From Clostridia bacterium (GTDB lineage: Bacteria > Bacillota > Clostridia > Oscillospirales > Acutalibacteraceae), in the NCBI GenBank assembly GCA_900769775.1, contig CAAGHT010000024.1:1-6216 (forward strand): DNA of 6,216 nt, read 5' to 3'. Of this stretch, positions 5,238 through 6,216 are shown in pieces. Numbering within the stretch: the first letter of the stretch is position 1; each line of letters opens with the position of its first letter. The position numbers and the translations under genes were made by a program. The notes beneath the pieces are model-generated. The model worked only from the letters and a program-made list of their open reading frames with translations. It was not told the origin of the DNA and searched no databases.

Positions 5238-6188
5238 TTACATTGATTCGGGGGCTGAAATTTTCAGCATTGTGAGAATATTCTCAATCGCAACGGCGGT
5301 AGCCTTGCAAAGTGAGAGACGTGCCATTAGCAGTCCTTCCTCCTCGCCCTTAACACGGCAAGCGTTATAGAACTTATGGAACTTTGTCGCAAGCTCCTGC
5401 ACATAGTGGGTCAGCTTTGCGGGGTCATAAGCCTTAGCCGCTGTGATAAGCTCATCGGTGAGTGCCGACAGGTGGAGAATAAGCTCTCGCTCCTCGGGGG
5501 CAGTAAGAAGGCTCAGCTCCTCTGCGGTGCAATCGCGGAGGGTAATGCCCTCTGCCGCAAGATTTCTCATAATGGAGCAGATTCTTGCATGAGCATACTG
5601 AACATAATAAACGGGGTTCTGATTAGACTGCTCAACGGCAAGGTCGAGGTCAAAATCAAAGTGACTGTTCGGCTCACGAAGGTTAAAGAAGAAGCGTGCT
5701 GCGTCAATCGGAACCTCATCAAGCAGAGTAACTAAGGTTATCGCCTTGCCCGAGCGCTTAGAGGCCTTTATAACCTCGCCGTCGCGGACAAGTCTTACCA
5801 TCTGCATAAGAACAACATCGAGGCGGCTTGCATCTACACCGAGAGCGGTGAGAGCCGCTTTAAGGCGCGGAACATAGCCGTGATGGTCGGCACCGAGAAT
5901 GTCGATAGCCTTATCGAAGCCGCGTGTTACAAGCTTGTTATAATGATAGGCAATATCGGGAACAACATAGGTAGGAACACCATTTGAACGAACGAGAACA
6001 AAGTCCTCGGTGTCAAAGTCACTTCCCTTGAACCAGAGTGCATCCTCTTTTACATAGGTGTGGCCGCTCTTCTTCAAAAGCTCGATAATATTCATAGCCG
6101 AGCCGTCAGCGTGGAGACTGCTCTCCTTAAACCAGGTGTTATACTCTATGCGGTATTTGAGCAGGTCCTCACGAAGGCCGTTAATATT
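5238..6188 (-). CDS. argS: Arginyl-tRNA synthetase, C-terminal part (5' end lost at contig end)
   Basis: ArgS is a cytoplasmic class I synthetase that charges tRNA-Arg with arginine. The 316 genuine residues run from NINGLREDLL to the terminal SAPESM. Family segments include WFKESSLHADG, LVRSNGVPTYVVPDIAYHYNK, ILGADHHGYVPRLKAAL and QMVRL. The KMSKS-like loop is KASKRSGKAITL, with its KASKR codons at 5768-5754; Ala replaces the usual Met/Leu at its second position. Then come DAARFFFNLREPNSHFDFDLDLA and NPVYYVQYAHARICSI, which begins the anticodon-binding helical domain. The usual length is about 550-590 residues, so the N-terminal tRNA-binding domain and the HIGH motif are missing. An apparent GTG start at 6203-6201 encoding MLFRS lies in adapter sequence and must not be annotated. 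The gene ends with TAA at 5240-5238 and its own terminator. The truncation is caused by the contig end, not by gene decay. Confidence 0.97.
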   Translation of the reverse strand, partial: NINGLREDLLKYRIEYNTWFKESSLHADGSAMNIIELLKKSGHTYVKEDALWFKGSDFDTEDFVLVRSNGVPTYVVPDIAYHYNKLVTRGFDKAIDILGADHHGYVPRLKAALTALGVDASRLDVVLMQMVRLVRDGEVIKASKRSGKAITLVTLLDEVPIDAARFFFNLREPNSHFDFDLDLAVEQSNQNPVYYVQYAHARICSIMRNLAAEGITLRDCTAEELSLLTAPEERELILHLSALTDELITAAKAYDPAKLTHYVQELATKFHKFYNACRVKGEEEGLLMARLSLCKATAVAIENILTMLKISAPESM

Positions 6189-6216
6189 AGATCGGAAGAG
6201 CACACGTCTGAACTCC
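6189..6216. other. Illumina TruSeq adapter sequence (assembly contamination)
   Basis: The last 28 bases begin AGATCGGAAGAGCACACG and continue exactly along the standard TruSeq read-1 3' adapter, stopping six bases short of its familiar AGTCAC continuation. They interrupt an intact argS frame. These bases are not part of the genome and should be trimmed. Confidence 0.98.

Noticed and set aside
6189..6203. GTG start giving a complete argS (MLFRS...)
   Set aside because: The codons lie in adapter sequence, and ArgS lacks its N-terminal half with the HIGH motif.

Overview
The window looks like a chromosomal contig from a Clostridia-type Firmicute, probably an uncultured gut Oscillospiraceae/Ruminococcaceae relative. 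This taxonomic call is an inference. It rests on GGAGG-type ribosome binding sites, sigma-A promoters with 17-bp spacers, short U-tailed hairpin terminators, a strongly biased Ala-GCT/Leu-CTC gap gene and a clostridial-looking ArgS. The last 28 bases (6189-6216) are Illumina TruSeq adapter rather than genomic DNA, so this is the end of a short-read assembly contig.

Layout. Positions 2-580 hold the 3' part of gap (glyceraldehyde-3-phosphate dehydrogenase), followed by a bulged hairpin and a rho-independent terminator. Positions 680-4560 hold a self-contained cluster of four paralogous membrane proteins, all on the + strand. Each has an N-terminal CxxC...CxxC zinc ribbon, a cytoplasmic tether, one transmembrane helix, an acidic and Ser/Thr/Asp-rich extracytoplasmic linker and a C-terminal extracytoplasmic domain. 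The first gene (741-1703) has its own promoter and terminator. The other three (1806-2549, 2571-3398, 3433-4479) form an operon with a near-consensus promoter and a terminator that works in both directions. Convergent to them is a small lipoprotein gene on the - strand (4582-5067) with its own promoter. Last comes the 3' part of argS on the - strand (5238-6188) with its terminator.

The cluster is the interesting part. Two unrelated C-terminal domains alternate along it: type A in genes 1 and 3, type B in genes 2 and 4. The N-terminal halves group differently, because genes 1 and 4 share tether, TM and acidic segments, including an 80-bp stretch that is identical at the DNA level. This suggests modular shuffling or gene conversion among co-located paralogs. 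The cytoplasmic tether length differs widely, from about 15 to about 130 residues. The overall plan recalls TcaA/YvbJ-type envelope proteins of Firmicutes, but the function cannot be assigned from sequence. A working hypothesis is that the four proteins act together at the membrane, with the zinc ribbons in the cytoplasm and the C-terminal domains in or on the cell wall. No stretch longer than 300 bases lacks a gene.
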